A stretch of DNA of 64,000 nt from Tubiluchus corallicola (GCA_030141605.1 JAQGDQ010000210.1:320553-384552), one strand, 5' to 3'; shown: positions 9,421 to 22,986, counted from the first letter of the stretch. Numbers and translations are program-made. Notes: generated by a model from the sequence alone, not told the origin.

Positions 9421-12104
9421 TAACCATCATAATCGATTACCATCTGACAGGTTGGCTGGCTAGCCATCGGATGGAATTCACATGGCTGACTAGCTGCCAG
9501 ACTGGCTGATAGACGATCTCAGGCTACGCAGTTCGATTCCCGTTGCATTTAGTGACGTACAGGCCTATATATTTGACGCTAAACTACTAGTATGTCTTTT
9601 CACAATAAATTTATTAAAACTTTCATATGTGCATACGTACATATATAATATTTTTATATTCTATAATAGTACATTAAATTAACAACGTGCTAACCGTAAG
9701 TCATGGGATTTACAATCTGAACGCTCACCAGCTACGTGGTAAATTTCATCCTTCTATATATTGAATAATAACTAGCGTAATAGTTTTTGTATAATCATTA
9801 ATGCCAAAATTCGCTTAGGGTTTCTCGGACAAAAAACGAATATTAAATCGTCTACAAAAAGCCTTTCTATTAGACTAAGAGCCTAATGGCAACCCGTAGA
9901 GAAATGCTACTGTTAATTACTTCCATTCATAAAAAATTGCTCTCGCTGATATTTTTGGATTTCTCACCTTCTACTGAACCCAATGTCATTGATGTTTTCC
10001 ATGCCGAACTTCGTTCGATTGAATAACTTTTTAGGTCATCTCAAAGATCACTGTTCAAGGTCAAGTTCAGCTCAAAATTGCTGTCATGTGTGTCTTCTAA
10101 ATGTCGACTCATTAGAAATCGATGGTCTTTCCCTGTCTATGTTTGTGGGCGTAAGTAAGGCCCCCTAGCCCCTTCACGTTCATACCAGAGATCGGCAGCA
10201 ATTTGTTTCTTTGAAGTAGTGTCTTTGAGCTGCTAAATGAGCATGTCAATCCCTTTGCTTCTCTTCATACGATTAAACGTTCCCGGCTCCTGGACTATAT
10301 TGCGTTACATATAAGAACGTGTCTAACATTGGTCATAATGTTTGCGTAATAGTACATAATTCCGTCAACTGAAATCACTGAAATCCTGGGCTTATAGTTA
10401 AAGATTATAAGCTATGACGCAGATTTGGCTAATATATTCCTTTCATCCTTATTATCTAAGCTCTCCATGGTTATTATCAGGTATTGTTATACTAGAGTGC
10501 ATTTACTTAGAAATGCCAGAAATTTCATTCTCGCTTGTTTTTTGAAGCAATAACAATATGATGGACTAATCTGTTACATTATGCAACAGATGGGAAAGAC
10601 AGCATAAACCGTTATGTTCGTCCTCTTATAAAACAGGTCAAGAGTTCGAATCATTCACAGATTATGTCCAACGCATGAAAATGCAAAATAAAACACTTAG
10701 CATTCAAAATTAATACTGCGTTTGCATGAGAACAGAAAAATTGCAGCTACCTCTTTGGCATATTGCTAAAGTAAAGCGTCTATGTTTTATATAATATAAA
10801 ACGCTTTTAGTACGTTAGTGTACAATCAGGGAAAGGTAAATTATATTAACATAATTAAAGATAGGTGAAATATCTGTCGGCTGTAACTATAATTAGAACT
10901 ATGTAGTTACTCAAATTATAAATACATGTTTATAAAACGAAATCATAATTACAATACTATGACTAATGGAATGTAAGCAATTACATCACTGACTTTATAG
11001 TTCGACACAAAAGTAACTCAAAATCCTGCACTCAAAAATCCTAAACTACTATTGATGAATAGTTAAAAGGACGAATGAGTGACTCTAATTAACTCGCAGG
11101 TCCTCTAAGATGAGAGGGCTAAACTGTATCAGAGGTGACTTAAGCAGGCTCGGATGTGCGAACTTCCTCTCCTAACAACAGCAACAGACAGCGATAAGTG
11201 ATCAGTGGTACCTATCCTTTTTATTCAAGCTCGGCGCAGCGTATCTATTGTAACCAGCACCTCGCCATTACCAGTCAGCTGCTGGGAATATGTCATTTGA
11301 CGATACAACATAAAACTCGTCTAAGCAAAGCAATTTTCCATTTTACTTGCACGTTTCTCTCCCTAAGTCCTCATCAGAAAAATGTAACGCAGAATAACGC
11401 ATATTTCTTACTCACAGAACATACCCCGCGATTACTCTATGCTCGCAATGGTACCGAGTTTATAAAAAATTAACAGAATGAAAAACATACTGAAATTACC
11501 ACATAATTATTCCAGTTTGAGTCATGAACTTACATTTCTGCAACAGCTGTGATGCCATTTTTTACATTGGCTGATATCATCTCATGAACTAACATTGGAA
11601 ATAAAAATAATAAAATGACGAAACAATAACATGTCCACCTTGTTTTTAGTTGGATGTTCGTCACATAATGAATTTACATTACTTATTTTGTTTGCGCGAT
11701 AAAATAGGTAAAATGTAACGTAAACAAGCAAACAAATCAGATATTATAGATTTGCAAAATAACCATTAGCGTTTTATTGAAAGCCTGGCAATTTATTTTG
11801 TTACTATATTCGTGAGTCAAGTTATTCAATAACAATGTATATGTGCTAAATTTCTAAAATTTTGGCACGTTGAATACTTTTCACACCGGTAAATCTTCAG
11901 AAACATCTCTTGACCAGTGGCAGTTGGTCAAGTAAAATTCTGTTCTCTGTTCTCTTCTCTGTTTGACTAGACGGTAGCAAGAGTTGTGGGAGCAACTGTT
12001 GTAGGTTTAGCGCAGTAATTTAATATCTCATCAAAAGTGCAGATTTTGTAACAGCATTCGTCGACTATACCTGAAATGGTTAAGAAAACTTTTAAAAAAC
12101 GTTT
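9421..12104. other. Intergenic, nothing recognised
   Basis: AT-rich. Two tRNA box B-like sequences (near 9530 and 10640) lack a foldable tRNA around them. No element termini or coding signal identified. Confidence 0.4.
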
Positions 12105-12106
12105 AG

Positions 12107-12620
<514 letters not shown>

Positions 12621-13985
12621 CAATTTATTTTGACAGTTTTAGACACAATATTTCGTGTACAATGTGACAATCATAAATGTGATGGAGGCTGTCACGAAAA
12701 ACCCATAAAGATCATTGTACAAACGTACTTCAAGTGAACAGTCAGACTAGTTTTCGTGAAAATCAACCAACAAATAGCAGAGCTTTCTCCACACGTCAAA
12801 CAGGAGGTCTCACATGGTGCTTATGCTCAAACTTTCAAGCTGAATTAGCTTTAGCTAAAGATTGCATAGATAATATAATTATTGTTACTAGTTTTTTCCA
12901 AATCAGCAATAAGTAAATGATAGGGAATCAAAAATCAAAATCGATCATTTTTCATATTCTGGGATGGGAAGCTCGGATTTAGATGGGAATACCACAATAA
13001 AAAAATAAATTAAGCAGGTATACAAATTATTCAATTGGTCATCAAAATCATAACTAAAATTGACAAAAGTAACTCCGGTATTCTCTATTGCTACTTTTGC
13101 TTGAATTATAACAATAATTAATCCTTAAATTCAATGAAACTTTTAAATTATCTTACAGCTACTAAGCGACACATGAGTGATGATAATGAGGTAATGAAAT
13201 CGACGACGACGACGACGACGATAATGATGATGATGATGATGATAATGATGATGATGATGATGATAACAGTGACAACGCCAAAGAGATGACAACAATTGTG
13301 GAATAGAGGAAATGGCTAAATTTTACATACAGTTACAATGTCTGCTCTTAATATCAATAACTGATACATTACTCTGACCTCTCGTATATCGTCGATTCAG
13401 CAGTATGTTCCCTGAATGTAAAAATGCATTTGCGGAGTTTGCATTAACAAAAGGTGAGCGCTGGTTTCTAATAGTCTCTAGCTCGTTGCCTGTAAGGTGA
13501 AGTGGATCATCTTTTGATAAATCTGAACGAAAAAAAATGATTTTGCAATATCAGTCTCATTAAAATTTAGCACTGTATAAATTAAGGAGCTTAGACTCCT
13601 GCAAAAGCGTGCTGAAAATTTTCAACGAAGCTACCCAAATTCCCAAGAAAGTTTTAGTTTCATTAAACGTGACAAATTACAATCGATTAACAGCCTCGTT
13701 TACTCATGTATTATAAACGGTCTAATTCATCAGGAGAAAATAACGTGTTTTAACTCGAAACTGAAATAATATGACAATATGAAGTTTATGCATGAAGTAC
13801 AGTTATCAGTTGTTCAAATCTAAAGGTAACTCCAATTTCGGCACTAATTTTGATCTATTCTACGATTGCACGTTTCTCAAAGAGTTACCTGAGAAACTCA
13901 AATAGTGAAGTGGAAAAGCAGCGCAAAATGCAGAAACGATCTACAAAGACAGAGAGTTTCGGTTTGAACATATAAGTTCAACAAT
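12621..13985. other. Intergenic, with a GAC/GAT run
   Basis: AT-rich. A short GAC then GAT trinucleotide run lies at 13200-13265. Nothing else recognised. Confidence 0.45.
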
Positions 13986-14444
13986 TACCGTATTTTCCCG
14001 TGTATAAGAGACCCTTTTTTGCTCAGAATTTTCACTTTAAAAATAGGGGGTCTCTTATACATGGGAGTAAGTCTTTTCAATAAGATGCATAAATTGTGAC
14101 ACTAATGATTTTAAAGAAATAAGTGCTCTACAACTGTTTTGCGTGTCTCGTTCGACTATGAAGCGGTTGTAAGCAATACAAGCATCGTGACACAGGCATT
14201 ATCTCCTCGTTTTCTCTTTTCCTGTTACAGGTTTGCAGGTACGCACTTTAATATATACCAGTACTCTTTTTCTACAACACATTAACTGGTTTTATTTTGT
14301 TTTCAGTACCGCACTGAGTTGAAAAAAGTTGTACTTTACCCTCTAAAAATGTCCGTCTGAAAAAACTTTTTTCCAGAATTTTTGCCTAAAAATTGAAGGG
14401 GTCTCTTATACACAAGGGTCTCTTATACACGGGAAAATACGGTA
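13986..14444. mobile_element. 459-bp TIR element
   Basis: Perfect inverted ends of about 29 bp, starting TACCGTATTTTCCCGTGTAT, with the GTATAAGAGACCC motif repeated just inside each end. Outer TA dinucleotides may be the target duplication. The inside has no transposase frame. A widespread type of non-autonomous DNA element; superfamily not assigned. Confidence 0.8.
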
Positions 14445-15401
14445 CTTTGCAATCTTACCATTAATGTTTAACTGTCGCAAATAGCGAAATTGGGTCAGTA
14501 ACGGTCACTGATCACTATTATAATCAAATCCCAGTTATACCGATCAAGATTTCTCAATGATTAAATTTAAATCACAACGGAATTTATCTGTAACTGAATA
14601 AGCGCAGATTTTCTTAAATCTTCTCAACATCATTCTTATATCTTTAACAAAAGCATGTACTCTCTGTGAAAGTAGTATTAGTACTTAAGCGTAATACCAC
14701 GGCTGTAAACCGAAATTATGTTGTGCACATGGTTTTTTGAGCTGTGAAGAAACTTTCAAAGAAAGTTACAAATATCCAATGCCTGCGTTTTACGACTCTG
14801 TGGTTTCGAGGAATTTCCTAATAAACTCTAAAACATCAAACCGGGATTGTAGGAAAGATATTGGAGACAGGATTATTTATTTATTAGACTTAAATGTCAC
14901 TCCTATTCGATATCATGTCTAGGGAAAGTGATTTACAAAAGCAATTTTATCTTTTCCTCTACCTTTCGTGAATTTATGAAGAAAACGCAACTTTCCAAGT
15001 TTCTTGGTTACCAATCAGCGAACACTGAGTGACTACAGTAACAGTGAAACGAGTGGAACAGTGAATTGATTTAGGGCCGTCCGTTTTTGACGCATGCGTT
15101 TTAACGCACTTGTGAATAGGCCCTTAGATGTACACGTTACTAGTAGGTGACATAAAACGAAAGACCATGTAGTTTCATAGTTCTAACTTTGGGTTAAAGC
15201 GCTGGAGTGATTCCTTTCTTTCTCTACTGACTAATGTCAAATTTGCGGATCTGGGTTTATTATCTTAATAGGTCTTCGCAACCTTTCTCTCAAGGAGTTA
15301 TTTTGGAGCTCAAAAAACACCGAAATGTGCACTGAAGAAATGTCAACTGGCGAATTGGCGAGACTTTTTGCCACCGTATCGTGATGGACTTTAGACTATC
15401 T
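14445..15401. other. Intergenic, nothing recognised
   Basis: AT-rich sequence before the 18-bp satellite. No element or coding signal. Confidence 0.4.
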
Positions 15402-16535
15402 TTATACAACTCTGTAGCTCTGCACTGCTCTCTGCACATCTTTATAACTCTGCACAGCTCTGTAGCTCTGCACAGCTCTGTAGTTCTGCACAGCTCTGTA
15501 ACTCTGCACAGCTCTGTAACTCTGCACAGCTCTGTAGCTCTGCACAGCTCTGTAACTCTGCACAGCTCTGTAGCTCTGCACAGCTCTGTAACTCTGCACA
15601 GCTCTGTAACTCTGCACAGCTCTGTAACTCTGCACAGCTCTGTAACTCTGCACAGCTCTGTAGTTCTGCACAGCTTTGTAACTCTGCACAGCTCTATAGC
15701 TCTGCACAGCTCTGTAACTCTGCACAGCTTTGTAGCTCTGCACAGCTTTGTAGCTCTGCACAGCTCTGTAACTCTGCACAGCTCTGTAACTCTGCACAGC
15801 TTTGTAGCTCTGTACAGCTTTGTAGCTCTGCACAGCTCTGTAACTCTGCACAGCTCTGTAACTCTGCACAGCTCTGTAGCTCTGCACAGCTCTGTAACTC
15901 TGCACAGCTCTGTAACTATGCACAGCTCTGTAACTCTGCACATCTTTGTAGCTCTGCACAGCTTTGTAACTCTGCACAGCTCTGTAGCTCTGCACAGCTC
16001 TGTAGCTCTGTGCATCTTTGTAGCTCTGCACAGCTTTGTAACTCTGCACAGCTCTGTAGCTCTGCACAGCTCTGTAGCTCTGAGCATCTTTGTAGCTCTG
16101 CACAGCTCTGTAGCTCTGCACAGCTCTGTAACTCTGCACAGCTCTGTAACTCTGCACAGCTCTGTAGCTCTGCACAGCTTTGTAACTCTGCACAGCTCTG
16201 TAACTCTGCACAGCACTGTAGTTCTGCAAAGCTCTGTAGCTCTGCACAGCTCTGTAGTTCTGCACAGCTCTGTAGCTCTGCACAGCTCTGTGGCTTTGCA
16301 CAGCTTTGTAACTCTGCACAGCTGTGTAACTCTGCACAGCTGTGTAACTCTGCACAACTCTGTAACTCTGCACAGCTCTGTAGCTCTGCACAGCTCTGTA
16401 GCTCTGCACAGCTTTGTAGCTCTGCACAGCTCTGTAACTCTGCACAGCTCTGTAACTCTGCACAGCTCTGTAGCTCTGCACAGCTCTGTAGCTCTGCACA
16501 GCTCTGTAACTCTGCACAGCTGTGTAACTCTGCAT
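15402..16535. repeat. 18-bp satellite, about 62 copies
   Basis: Unit GCACAGCTCTGTARCTCT, with the R position (A or G) varying between copies and scattered C-to-T changes. The unit is itself a loose dimer of GCTCTG-led halves. Because 18 is a multiple of three and the unit has no stops in several frames, open frames of 355-408 codons occur on both strands; I treat these as artefacts. Confidence 0.97.
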
Positions 16536-17921
16536 TATCTACTTTTTCCCGTTCTAATTTACCAGGTAAAAACTATCATACCTTTGTTTTGTGTTCGTTT
16601 TGTTTGATTCGGTCCTCTAACATTACCGCGGCAGACTAAGGTGACAATTAAAGGTATTTTCGAACCACAAAGTCGCGGCCTCTTGGTAAGAGTGTGATAT
16701 TCCGGCTTACAGCTCACTTCTACGATGAATAGCATCAATGTCAGTATAGCATAGCATATACACTGGTGTATATTCATCTGAAAAACAAAACATATAAACG
16801 CATAACAAACAACGGATTATTAGGACAAACATTAACCTGTTCAATGAAGCAGAACTCAAAATGACGTAACTTTATAATCATAAGTCTCATATATGAAGCT
16901 GTATGTAGGTATGACGGGATGTGGTTATAATAGTGCTGTTCCTGTCTTCTCCTCTATGTCGACCTGACATGCTACAGGACAAAATAATGTTGTTACCGTG
17001 AGCGGTTATCGGAAGCAATTTGTAATAAAAAATATTCGTATTAATCAGTTAAATGCCTCCCGTTTTAAAGGTCGCTTTTTTCTACATATGTTTCTGAAAA
17101 CTTAATTTTTACGTGAAATTGTGTGCGTCTTTTTGTACAAAAATTATCAGTTACTAATATATTCTAACGTTTCCAGTTTTCCTGGACAAGTTTTGCAAGT
17201 TTTCGTTTTTCGATTTTTTAAACATTGAAAATTCAAAATGAGAAGGTTTAAGTAGGAGCTACCTCTGCCAAGGAAGAGGCCTGTAACGAGCGCATCTATT
17301 TTTGAGCTGAAACTTGCTGAACCTCGCCTACCGGAGGCACAGAACTTTTCATCTAAGAAGGTAAAGTCCTTAAAAGAAAGAAGAGACGATTACGTTCATA
17401 ATAGCTAAATCTGCGGGAGGAGAGAAAAGTATAGCTATAAATGTTGGGGTAAACGCATCGAAGTTGCTTATTGGTAGCTAAATAAAAGAAAGCTAAGATT
17501 GGTAGACAGGGCCGACAGTCTATCACTAGGCAAACTAGGCAGTTGCTAGGTCGCCAAATTCTGGAAATAATTTTTTAATTTTTAAGTTTAAAATAAGCAA
17601 TAACATAATATAAGTGTTTCAGCATTTATCTAATAATGGCTGATAAACCTATAAGAACAAAGTACGGAACACAGAAAAGGAAAGATTCATTTATAACCCA
17701 CTGAATCGTAATTTACAGATTAAATCACATTATTGCCTTAAAAATAGCGTAATTCATATCAATTATCACAATGCTTGTAGAACTAGAAAACCATTTAAGA
17801 GAAGGTAAGCAAATTACATCAGTTTTGGTACAGAAAGCTATAAGTCCTCGAAGTATTATTGTCTAATGGACGCTTACAGTAACTTCTGACGAGAAAATCT
17901 TATAGTGTAATTGCAATATGT
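16536..17921. other. Intergenic, with a possible hAT-type terminus
   Basis: AT-rich. CAGGGCCGACAGTC at 17507 resembles the CAGGGCCGGC end of hAT-like elements and a similar end at 28886. No matching second end was found. Confidence 0.35.
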
Positions 17922-18256
17922 TTAAAGGAAAACAGGATGATTTTTCACAGACTACCCCATTTTCAAGTCCGACGAAAAATATACATTTTAACACAATTAA
18001 TACTGCAAAAGCGCTTCAGTTAATTAAATAATAGATTAAAAACTTAATTAACGGTGATGGATCCCAACTATTGATTACATCACAAACTAACATAATTTTC
18101 AACGGCAAAAATATTGCATGAGCGTGTTGCGCGTGTTTACGAAAACGAAAACTGGAGTACAGTGTTACTATAAGATATTCGATGCGTTGTACTAAAACTG
18201 GCACGTTTTAAAACAAAAATTTAAATTTCAAATTTACCGCTGTGCTCACGCATAAG
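17922..18256 (+). mobile_element. Dispersed repeat family A, truncated copy
   Basis: Begins TTTAAAGGAAAACAGGATGA and follows the copies at 6925 and 24525 up to TTACCGCTGTGCTCACGCAT, then diverges. Same orientation as those copies. Confidence 0.7.
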
Positions 18257-20780
18257 AAATAACGATAACCTAGAATACAAAAGAAAGAAAATTAAACAGA
18301 AATTAAAAAAAAAACAGAAACTAGAAATAAAAAAGGGAAATCCCGAAGGCAGTAAAGACAGCGTATCGTATTACTTATGAAAATAAAATTTCAATAATCC
18401 AGTAAAAAGAAAATATCATTACGGATAACAGAATTTGTGCTTTGTTGTTTTCAAAAACTTGCAGTGTTGAGAGCGTATTTGTATGTTTTGCAGGTGAAGC
18501 AGCTGTAGCAGTAATCAATTTTTGTGCAACGGTAAAAATCTCAGCTTGTTTTTGAATTGCTCAAGATGGCGCCACCGGAGTGGAATAAAATTAAAACTTC
18601 TCCGTAGCCTTGCTACTAGCTTCCGGTCAGGACAATGTTTGAATGTTAAGTTTATGTTTCAATCTTATCCACTTGCTAAGCATGTAAATTCTTTTACGTT
18701 ACTCCTTTAACCATTTGATATAGTCATGATTTCACTGCTTTGAATTGAATTGAACTGAATTGTATCAAATCGAATCTGTAATGGATACAAAACACCAGTT
18801 TAACGTGTTGACCAAAAGTTTCTTTATTCTGAAAGACAATTATTAACATTCAGCTTAATTTGCATCGAGTAGAAGAGAATTAGTTGCATGATTAAATGTA
18901 TTGCTATAACTAAGTACTGATATAAAAATCATGTAAACTATATTGAAGTTAATTAATAATAACTTACGTTGTTAGAGCCTTTAACAGTTACAAAGACAGG
19001 AATGCGAACTCCAAGTAGCTTTAAGAACAACAATGTCACAACAATAAATTCGTAAGAAATTCACCATCATAATGCTCATCACAGTCAGAAAAATAGAGCA
19101 ATGGCGGAGAGAACCAAAAAACGGGTAAAAGCTCACGAAAGACCAAAATGCTAATGTATTCAAGGATATTAGGTGCTTCAATTTTAAAAGAGTGACTTCT
19201 GTAAAAGGTGAAAAGCCTACTAAATAAACAAACAGGTGGTAGCGCCGTGGCAGTAATTGAGAACTAAATTAAAACCAAAAAAGGGCCTATGCACCCACTA
19301 CAGAATCGATTCAATCGAATTGAGCTGAATTACCAAACAGTTTCGCACCATGTCCACTGTGCATTATTAAACACTGCATTAGTTTTAATATTTTTAATTT
19401 TTATTTAACTGGAAAACTATTTCACGAAATAAATGTTCAGGAGACCCAAAAGCGTAAATTTCAATCTATGAGAGCGATGTAGCAGCTGTGGCAGCTGTAA
19501 AATCTATATTAGAAAGTGACTGTAGCAAATCTTAGTTGTAAGAAAGTAATGATTATTGTTATAAAGTTTATACTAAATATATATTTTTCATGTATTTTGA
19601 TGGACGCTTAGTTTATAAAACTTTTAAATATGACGGGTAACACTTGCTGAAATTAAACTCCATATTGTTTTTGCCCACTATTTCCCCTGAGATTACGAAA
19701 CCCCTAACTGAATTTAGCAGTTCTTACAGAACGTTCTTGTTAGAGCTATGGCAGCTGTTTAAACCTTTAAGTATAGTTAACGTACGAAAAACGCGCTTAG
19801 AACTTTGCGTTTTCATCTGGCTAATGTGTGGAAAATTAGAAATCCCAACTGAATCGCACAGGTTTGAAAGCAAAACTAGATTTACGTAAAGTAATGTGAA
19901 CAGAATAGAGTAATCTCATCTCACTTGAAGAACAACATTTCTGCTACTAAGTGAAATGGTTAGAAATAACGGAAATAAAATTTACTAAAGGGAACATAAC
20001 TCTTTCATGCTCGTGTTTAAATAAGTAAAAATCTGAAATTTATAACTAATCAATAACTACAAAAGCCTTTGCATATTGTGTCTTTGAAATGGTAAGCACT
20101 CGGTACTAAACAACTTAAAGAAGTGTAACACTTTTGAGGAAATCCGTTTCGCTGAGCACTTATGCATGCGTAATACTACAACACGATAAATGTCTCAAGC
20201 GGGTGCAAAAATTTTCACCCTTTTATAGCATAATTATCAAAAATTACGCATGGCTGCACATTGAAACTGCCACGTCTTGATGATTAAGGTGAATGGTCAA
20301 ACAGCTCATCTTGGGAAAACATTTTTGAAATGCAAGGCAGGCTAGCAAGCCCATGAGATGCCTTATAAAGTTCTATCAGTGACAAAATTTTAAAGTATAG
20401 ACGCCGAAATGCTAATTTTTTTCTCTTGAGAATTTAATGTTAAATCTGTGTAAGAAACAGATAGATGTCTTCGGCTTTCCAGAAATAATCATCAGAAAAT
20501 TTTGTGTTTTTTTTTTGTCATCAACTACAAGTATTATTCAAAGCAAGCCTGCCTAGCCAACTGCTTTCCATGTTTTCAATTTCTTGATGTTTTGTTCGTA
20601 CATAAACTGTTTTTCCGTTTATGTTCAATTATATTTGCCAGATGCCAGCAGAGATGTCTTCAGCGCAGCAAGTTATCTAAGCTCATCTAAGGTATTTCAA
20701 GTTGCACTGGCACTAATGTTGAGACTTAAAATAAAAATAACAGGCGACACCAACTTAAGCAAAGACATGGCTTTTATTAA
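18257..20780. other. Intergenic, with possible LINE tail remnant
   Basis: AT-rich. Around 18720-18770 there are repeated TTGAATTGAA motifs like those at the 3' ends of LINE remnants elsewhere in the window. Otherwise nothing I can support. Confidence 0.35.
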
Positions 20781-20994
20781 GACACAACATCTGCAACGTT
20801 TCGACACAGTTAAGGTCATGTTCACACAACAATCCACCGAAACAAAAATACAGTATAAAAAAATAAAAATTCCAAAAGCAACTTTGCGACATTGATTTTT
20901 GTATTTTGAATTTCTTTAACAATGTAATTTTATTTAGGTGTATTGTTGCGTGAACATGACCTTAACTGAGTCGAAGCGTTGCAAATGTTGTGTC
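20781..20994. mobile_element. 214-bp fold-back element
   Basis: Inverted repeats of about 52 bp start GACACAACATCTGCAACG and match the right arm with about five mismatches. They flank roughly 110 bp of AT-rich loop. The right end abuts the 3' end of the family B unit at 20997. No clear target duplication. Confidence 0.75.
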
Positions 20995-20996
20995 TG

Positions 20997-21330
20997 TTGG
21001 CATCCTTCTGTCTCGGAAGACAATGGAATGTGCGCCAAGAGAGTCCGATCCTTGAACGTCTCCAGGGCGCAAGGTGCCTGGAGATCCTGAGTTGCCCAGA
21101 CCGCAGGAACCACCTCTCTTCCTTCCTAGAGTAGTCCAAAGGAAAGCGGTGTGATACGTTTGGCACCAGGTTAGCTGCAGGAGCTACCGGAGTCAGTGAG
21201 CATGCTGCACTGGTCCGCCTTCGGGGCTCCACTCCTGATTTGGAAGGTTTACTCCTCTACACATGGCCGTTGTGTCACTTGACCTCCTCCGCCCTCCGCC
21301 TAGTGTCGAGATACAGTGTGGGCATCCCGC
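20997..21330 (-). mobile_element. Body of a 5S-headed SINE-like repeat, family B
   Basis: Read on the minus strand, this directly follows the 5S-like sequence at 21331-21450 and matches the unit at 7766-8181. The junction is continuous, without an oligo-T stop. This order fits a SINE3-type element, a 5S rRNA head with its own internal promoter plus an unrelated body. The alternative is a piece of a 5S rDNA repeat with its spacer. Confidence 0.55.
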
Positions 21331-21450
21331 AAGCCTACAGCACCTGGTATTCCTAGGCCGTCACCCATCCAAGCACTAACCAGGCTCTACGTTGCTTAAT
21401 TTCGGTGATCCGACGAGAACCGGTGTTTTCAACGTGATTTGGCCGTAGTG
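21331..21450 (-). rRNA. 5S rRNA-like sequence, probably pseudogene or SINE head
   Basis: Exactly 120 nt. On the minus strand it reads CACTACGGCCAAATCACGTT... through GGTTAGTGCTTGGATGGGTG to GGTGCTGTAGGCTT, matching metazoan 5S rRNA nearly throughout, including the internal promoter region. The first two bases (CA) no longer pair with the 3' end in helix I, and no T-run follows the 3' end. A functional 5S gene is therefore less likely than a SINE head or pseudogene. Confidence 0.75.
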
Positions 21451-22225
21451 TCTGTATGCCTTTGCTTATGTAGGTGCTGGTTGATATTTTTATTTTAAAA
21501 ATTCGTTTTTCCCATCACCAATCAGTTTCTCATGCTGTGATTTGAATGGAAAGTTCAAAAAGTGTAAAAACTCATCTGTTGTACAAACGTTGGAAAACTT
21601 TGTCAATTGAAACTTTAATCTTTGAGTGAAAATGGCTTCAAAACGAAGGTGAAAATTTTTGCTGTTGTAAACGCTGCGAACCGTCATTTCGAGTGAAGCA
21701 AGCGGACGAACAAAAGCAATAACAATATGTCACTGCCGCGAAACATCTCTTTGAACTGAACTGTTACGCATTGACTGTTGTAATTCAAAGTGAAAATGAA
21801 TTTGCATGAAACTCTGAAAGCATCGCAATGTGAACGCACTTTCACTCGAAGTGAAAGCAAATTAGCGACCTTATGAACGTAGCTTTAGTGAAAGCATTCT
21901 TTAAACGGCACAGCGTGACACAGTATCAGGAGACATAGTAATCAGGAGGGTTGGCGATGCATCAATGAAAAATTTACACCACTTTGATTCTGACCTTTGT
22001 ATAGTAATTAGAAATTTGTCTCATGGGAGGCGTGTTACATGAAGCTTCTCGCCTATATTTGTGTGTTAAGATTAACATTCAATGAAATTTGCATTCACGG
22101 CTCAGAACTCTTAACCGTTCGATAATTAATTACTTAATAGTACTAATTAAAAGGTTATGTTAACGTTTATTAACGAACTGTTTTTCAGAAAAGGAAAAAT
22201 TTATGAAAGCTTGCAGATCAAATTC
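21451..22225. other. Intergenic, nothing recognised
   Basis: AT-rich sequence upstream (minus strand) of the 5S-like head. No further feature. Confidence 0.4.
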
Positions 22226-22357
22226 ATGAGTAATGCGTGATGCGTAATGCGGGTACAACAGTTTGTACTTGAATATGTAAAATGTTTCCCTATGTACGTA
22301 ATACGCAGTCCGTTATGCGTGGCCCTTGACCAGAATTCACTCGAACGTCATCTTACC

Positions 22358-22747
22358 TTAGTCCTTCCCGTGCACGGATGCACATTGGGCAGAGAGCATT
22401 TTCCATTGGGTTCTATCGGCGGCTTCTCTTTCGATGTTCTCCCAACGTCTGTTCATAGGCCGAAGGTCTTCTTTGAATGATCTGCGCCACGTTGTTTTTG
22501 GCCGACCTCTTTTCCTTTTTCCACCAGGTGGTTCCCAGCGTAACGCTATTTTGGAGTGGCGTTGTTCTGGTAGGCGTAAATTATGTCCAGCCAATCTCAG
22601 CCTTCTTTCTGCGACTATTTCCTGCAACCGCCTTGACTGCGCCTGCTGTAGGACTTCCACATTGGTAACATGGTCGCGATAGGATATTTTTAGGATTTTC
22701 CGAAGACATTTATGGTGGAACGTCATCGCTATCGTCCAAATACGCAT
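22358..22747 (-). mobile_element. RTE-like LINE, C-terminal reverse transcriptase tail
   Basis: A 129-residue open frame with the typical tail of RTE-type ORF2 proteins: FHHKCLRKILKISYRDHVTN, then RRLRLAGHNLRLPEQRH and PPGGKRKRGRPKTTWRRSF. It lies after the polymerase domain, which is missing here, so this is a 5'-truncated copy. No in-frame stop interrupts it, suggesting a fairly recent insertion. Confidence 0.85.
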
Positions 22748-22749
22748 CT

Positions 22750-22986
22750 CTCACCACACGCAAACGAAAACCGCCGTTGCCTAGGTAATTTATGTTGTTC
22801 TGCATCCAGTTGCAATTCCTTCACTAAGTGGTGAGACACGCCGTATTGTTCTCTCTCCAGCAATGTTATGCACCTAAACTTGTGCTTCTCTTTTGAATTT
22901 TTCCGTCTAATAGTAGAAAGATAATTTAACGCCACCGCTGTACTTATTTCTTGATCACTGTCGCGCTGAAACTTCGACAGAGACAT
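22750..22986 (-). pseudogene. PIF/Harbinger transposase-like N-terminal fragment
   Basis: Minus-strand frame from an ATG at 22986 contains GVSHHLVKELQLDAE, which resembles the HHLVxELRLD segment before the catalytic domain of HARBI1-type nucleases. The DDE domain is absent and the frame runs into the RTE remnant. Assignment rests on one short motif. Confidence 0.4.

Noticed and set aside
9455-9545. Possible tRNA (box B-like AGTTCGATTCC)
   Set aside because: The candidate box A is too far away and no cloverleaf can be drawn; at most a decayed SINE end.
10560-10670. Possible tRNA (AGAGTTCGAATC)
   Set aside because: No matching acceptor stem or box A at the right spacing.
15290-16639. Open frames of 209-408 codons across the 18-bp satellite
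   Set aside because: All consist of six-residue repeats in several frames on both strands, which follows from a stop-free unit of 18 bp; no signal peptide, splice signal or non-repeat domain.
20584-20895. 103-codon plus-strand frame
   Set aside because: It runs into the left arm of the fold-back element and has no recognisable features.
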